Shown here piece after piece: positions 53,719-56,513 of a stretch of DNA of 56,513 bases. Made by a program: the position numbers and the translations under genes. The stretch is from Bacteroidaceae bacterium. GTDB lineage: Bacteria > Bacteroidota > Bacteroidia > Bacteroidales > Bacteroidaceae. The notes beneath the pieces were generated by a model that had not been told where the DNA came from, searched no databases, and saw only the letters and a list, made by a program, of their open reading frames with translations. The stretch spans positions 1 through 56,513 of the forward strand of contig JAFQBB010000017.1 of assembly GCA_017416805.1 (NCBI GenBank), read 5' to 3'. How positions within the stretch are numbered: the first letter of the stretch is position 1; every line of letters begins with the position of its first letter.

Positions 53719-54810
53719 ATGAACCTCCCCATCTTCAACGACAAATAGCGTGTAGGGCTGGGCAATGGAGTGGAGGATGCTGTCCAAGTGATCACGATTG
53801 GTGTCTGTGATGAAAATCTGTCCAAAGCTGTCACCCGACACCAATTTGACAATCTGCTCTACGCGCGAAGCATCGAGTTTGTCAAAGATATCATCCAATA
53901 ATAATATAGGTGTAGTCTGACTGCCGGTGCGGCGCAAGAAATCGAACTGTGCCAGTTTCAAGGCTATGAGGTACGTCTTATTCTGTCCTTGTGAACCCTC
54001 TCGCTTTATGGGGTATTCGCCCAATCTCATATCCAATTCGTCTTTGTGAATGCCGTGCAGGGAATAACCTACAATGCGGTCTTTGGCGCGACTTTGGCGG
54101 ATGACATCGAGCAACGGACCGCGCTGCGCGTGCGAAGTGTAGTCGAGGCTTACCTCTTCGCTATCTTGCGAGATAAATGAATAAAACTTGCGGAATGTAG
54201 GAATGAATTCGTGAATAAAAGCCTTCCGCCTGCTGAAAATGAGTTCTCCCGTAGCTGCCATCATCTCTTCCCACACATCAAGCAGTTCAGGATCGGGCTC
54301 TTCTTCAGCTTTCAGTAGGGTATTACGTTGTTGCAGGGCTTTGTTATAGCGTACAAGTGCATCGAGATAAGTGCGGTCGTATTGTGAAATGACCACATCC
54401 ATGAATCGGCGTCGTTCCTCGCTGCCGCCTGCTATAAGGTCGGAATCGGCTGGTGAAACTATCACTAACGGTATGAAGCCTATATGATCCGACAAGCGCT
54501 GATACTCTTTCTTGTTGTGCTTGAACTGCTTTTTCCGTCCCCGCTTCATGCCGCAATAAATCTCCTCCGGCGTGCCGTCCTCCTGTTCGTAGGACCCTTG
54601 TATCATAAAAAAATCCTCACCGTGGCAAATATTTTGTGAGTCAATAGGGTTGGTGCTACTCTTGCAAAACGACAAATAATAAACGGCATCAAGCAAATTG
54701 GTCTTCCCCATGCCATTGTGTCCGATAAAACAGTTGAGTTTGGGCGAGAACTTCAATTCTGCTTGTCGGATATTCTTATAGTTTACGATGGAAATATGAT
54801 TCAGTATCAT
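53680..54810 (-). CDS. recF: DNA replication and repair protein RecF
   Basis: 376 residues from ATG 54810 (MILNHISIVNYKNIRQAEL); an earlier in-frame start overlaps the promoter TATTTTTG (54833-54840). ABC-type ATPase: Walker A GHNGMGKTN (~30-38), signature region KREGSQGQNKTYLIALKLAQ, Walker B ILLLDDIFDKLD. It helps load RecA at gaps. The last ~11 residues (SAENSAACIEP) and stop are encoded by the interspersed repeat, so the native C-terminus was replaced. Confidence 0.95.
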   Translation of the reverse strand: MILNHISIVNYKNIRQAELKFSPKLNCFIGHNGMGKTNLLDAVYYLSFCKSSTNPIDSQNICHGEDFFMIQGSYEQEDGTPEEIYCGMKRGRKKQFKHNKKEYQRLSDHIGFIPLVIVSPADSDLIAGGSEERRRFMDVVISQYDRTYLDALVRYNKALQQRNTLLKAEEEPDPELLDVWEEMMAATGELIFSRRKAFIHEFIPTFRKFYSFISQDSEEVSLDYTSHAQRGPLLDVIRQSRAKDRIVGYSLHGIHKDELDMRLGEYPIKREGSQGQNKTYLIALKLAQFDFLRRTGSQTTPILLLDDIFDKLDASRVEQIVKLVSGDSFGQIFITDTNRDHLDSILHSIAQPYTLFVVEDGEVHKSAENSAACIEP

Positions 54811-54832
54811 TGGATGTTTTACAAATTTCGGG

Positions 54833-54840
54833 CAAAAATA
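54833..54840 (-). promoter_or_regulatory. -7 element of the recF promoter
   Basis: TATTTTTG on the minus strand, 22 bp before the chosen ATG. Confidence 0.55.
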
Positions 54841-54926
54841 GCCATAATTCTTTATTAAACCCACCTAATTGACTGAATAAATGTAAAAAAGTGCGGTTCA
54901 AATTTCGTCAATCTATAGAAAAAGAC

Positions 54927-54934
54927 TAAATTTG
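54927..54934 (+). promoter_or_regulatory. -7 element of the TPR protein promoter
   Basis: TAAATTTG, 54 bp before the ATG; divergent from the recF promoter. Confidence 0.55.
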
Positions 54935-54988
54935 CCCGCTGAATGTGTAAAAGCTATTTTTTGAGAATAATAAAGAAACATAATTAAT

Positions 54989-55666
54989 ATGGCAAAAGAA
55001 ACAAACAAACAAGCAGAGGTGAATGTGGCAGAAGTGGTGAGTCGTTCTGAAGCATTCATTACAACAAACAAAAAAGGTATTTTGGGTGGTATCGGAGCAG
55101 TAATCCTACTGATTGTGGCAGTGATGTGTTACAACAACTTCATTTCAGCTCCGCGCGAAACAAAAGCAGCCGAGACTTTGGCAGGCGCTGAAAGACTTTT
55201 TGCAGCCGGACAGTATGAATTGGCATTGAATGGCGATTCATTGGAAACTGTAGGTTTGCTCGATGTCATTGAAGAGTATAGTGGCACAAAAGCTGGTAAT
55301 CTGGCCAAGGCTTATGCCGGAATCTCTTTGGCTCAATTGAACCGCTACGAAGAAGCAATAGAATATCTTGATGCATTTAGTGCAGACGATGCAATGGTAG
55401 GTCCTGCGGTATTGGGAACTTTAGGCAACTGCTATGCACAACTTGGACAGGAAGAGAAGGCAGCTTCTACATTGATGAAGGCAGCATCAAAGGCTGACAA
55501 CAATTCGTTGAGCCCTATTTATCTGTTGCAGGCTGGCCAACTTTATGAGAAGTTGGGTAAGGCCGGAGATGCCATTGATGCATACACTCAAATTAAGGAG
55601 AACTATTCAAACTCTGTACAGGCTTCTGATATAGACAAGTATATCGAACGTGCAGGCCTGCAATAA
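54989..55666 (+). CDS. Membrane-anchored tetratricopeptide repeat protein
   Basis: 225 residues. A charged N-terminus, one membrane helix (~31-49, GILGGIGAVILLIVAVMCY), then TPR-like helical pairs (YAGISLAQLNRYEEAIEYLD, LGNCYAQLGQEEKAASTL, LLQAGQLYEKLGKAGDAID). The layout resembles YfgM-like periplasmic proteins that bind other proteins. Located between recF and ribH with its own promoter. Confidence 0.88.
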   Translation: MAKETNKQAEVNVAEVVSRSEAFITTNKKGILGGIGAVILLIVAVMCYNNFISAPRETKAAETLAGAERLFAAGQYELALNGDSLETVGLLDVIEEYSGTKAGNLAKAYAGISLAQLNRYEEAIEYLDAFSADDAMVGPAVLGTLGNCYAQLGQEEKAASTLMKAASKADNNSLSPIYLLQAGQLYEKLGKAGDAIDAYTQIKENYSNSVQASDIDKYIERAGLQ

Positions 55667-55703
55667 GAACATTGTTTGTCAGAGTACAGATGTAATTGAA
55701 ATA

Positions 55704-55766
55704 AAGAGAGAGACTGGCCCTTTCCTCGCCGACAGGTGAAGTAAGGACTGGTCTCTTTCTTATATC
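55704..55766 (+). terminator. Hairpin after the TPR gene
   Basis: AAAGAGAGAGAC...GTCTCTTTC arms around an inner loop, then CTTATATCTTATAT. Probably a terminator; no FMN-riboswitch core is seen, although ribH follows. Confidence 0.5.
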
Positions 55767-55827
55767 TTATATATAATAAGGTATAAGAAGATTCACGATA
55801 AGTAAATTTCAAGATAGATAAAGAATT

Positions 55828-56322
55828 ATGGCTACAGCCTTTCACAATTTGTCAGATTATGACGCAGAAAGTGTTCCTGATGCGTCTGGTATGCGGTTTG
55901 GTATCGTTGTATCAGAATGGAACAGTAACATTACGGGTGCCCTGCTCGAAGGAGCAGTGAATACGCTAAAGAAGCATGGTGCCAAAGAGGAAAACATTTT
56001 GGTGCAGACTGTACCTGGCAGTTTCGAACTAACCTTTGGGTCAGCCCAAATGGTCAAGAGCGGTCAAGTGGATGCCGTTATTGCAATCGGATGCGTGGTG
56101 CGCGGCGATACTCCTCACTTCGATTATGTCTGCATGGGCGCTACTAACGGTATTACCCAACTGAACGCCGTATCTGACGTTCCTGTAATTTATGGCTTGA
56201 TTACCACAAATAATATGCAGCAAGCTGAAGACCGTTGTGGTGGAACTTTGGGCAACAAAGGAGACGAATGTGCCATTACCGCTATAAAAATGGTGGATTT
56301 TACTTGCAAGTTAAAAAAATAA
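55828..56322 (+). CDS. ribH: 6,7-dimethyl-8-ribityllumazine synthase
   Basis: 164 residues. Penultimate riboflavin step: condenses the ribityl pyrimidine with dihydroxybutanone phosphate. Motifs [52 protein letters not shown] (with catalytic His) and [17 protein letters not shown]. Single gene; the promoter of the tRNA cluster overlaps its end. Confidence 0.97.
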   Translation: MATAFHNLSDYDAESVPDASGMRFGIVVSEWNSNITGALLEGAVNTLKKHGAKEENILVQTVPGSFELTFGSAQMVKSGQVDAVIAIGCVVRGDTPHFDYVCMGATNGITQLNAVSDVPVIYGLITTNNMQQAEDRCGGTLGNKGDECAITAIKMVDFTCKLKK

Positions 56323-56326
56323 GTCG

Positions 56327-56334
56327 TACCTTTG
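56327..56334 (+). promoter_or_regulatory. -7 element of the tRNA cluster promoter
   Basis: TACCTTTG with TTG 20 bp upstream inside the last codons of ribH; 41 bp before tRNA-Tyr. Confidence 0.65.
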
Positions 56335-56374
56335 CAGCGCAATTGAGGGTAAATCTCTTTCTTCAATTGTTCTT

Positions 56375-56457
56375 GGGCAAATACCAGAGTGGCCAAATGG
56401 GGCAGACTGTAAATCTGCTGGCTTACGCCTTCGGTGGTTCGAATCCATCTTTGCCCA
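56375..56457 (+). tRNA. tRNA-Tyr (GTA)
   Basis: 83 nt. Acceptor GGGCAAA (56375-56381) with TTTGCCC (56450-56456), anticodon loop CTGTAAA (GTA), long variable arm, T-loop TTCGAATC. CCA is not encoded. Confidence 0.95.
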
Positions 56458-56465
56458 CTAAAATT

Positions 56466-56513
56466 GCGGAAGTAGCTCAGTTGATAGAGCATTAGCCTTC
56501 CAAGCTGAGGGTC
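56466..56513 (+). tRNA. tRNA-Gly (TCC), cut by the window end
   Basis: Begins GCGGAAGTAGCTCAGTTGA, D-arm with GATAGAGC, anticodon loop CTTCCAA (TCC). The 3' part lies outside the window. Confidence 0.85.

Noticed and set aside
55680-55827. FMN riboswitch upstream of ribH
   Set aside because: The hairpin lacks the conserved FMN aptamer junctions and looks like a terminator for the TPR gene.

Overview
This is about 56.5 kb of chromosome from a member of the Bacteroidales, most likely Bacteroides or a close relative. The evidence is the gene content (ExbB with two ExbD paralogues, PorQ, a large alpha-2-macroglobulin, BspA-type protein, GH26/GH28 enzymes, BlaR1-like M56 sensor), the near absence of Shine-Dalgarno sites, and many promoters of the Bacteroides form TTTG-N19/20-TAnnTTTG. 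The species cannot be fixed from the sequence alone.

Layout. 1-1373 is a gene-poor, decayed stretch (partial genes, a large inverted duplication, an orphan promoter) that abuts a 5'-truncated BspA-like gene (1374-2453). 2693-8317 (-) is a tripartite RND efflux operon (fusion protein, RND pump, TolC). 8643-15223 (-) holds a giant alpha-2-macroglobulin and an ECF sigma factor. 15423-19141 (-) is porQ-cmk-ispH, then pfkA. 19548-24866 (+) carries a TonB protein, a polyprenyl synthase, TatD, tRNA-Ser, and exbB-orf-exbD-exbD. A nitroreductase converges on dnaA; mlaD and an amidase follow on the minus strand. 30198-32222 is a transporter fused to a lipoprotein. glnA, then cvfB-EamA-GH26-GH28 (-), marC and a Crp regulator follow. 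40619-45969 (+) is an M3 peptidase/DUF4847/dCMP deaminase/S41 protease/5-FTHF cyclo-ligase operon. 46186-52716 (-) is BlaI, a very long M56 sensor and an MG2 protein. The end holds DciA-like DUF721, recF, a TPR protein, ribH, tRNA-Tyr and a cut tRNA-Gly.

The most unusual signal is between genes. Five loci (8471-8620, 25866-25943, 34037-34120, 45997-46106, 53003-53098) carry arrays of short dyad-symmetric repeats. Their period is exactly 22 bp (21 bp in the last), i.e. two DNA helical turns. All lie just downstream of a stop codon, and every array has an unrelated repeat sequence. A sixth, degenerate candidate lies downstream of blaI. I know of no named element with this behaviour: conserved geometry and position, non-conserved sequence.

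There are also two copies of a ~165-bp interspersed repeat, one of which supplies the last residues of RecF. A GC-rich repeat is found between genes and, in frame, inside the M56 and BlaI coding regions. Short AACTCAAAA-type leader repeats sit right before the blaI and M56 start codons.
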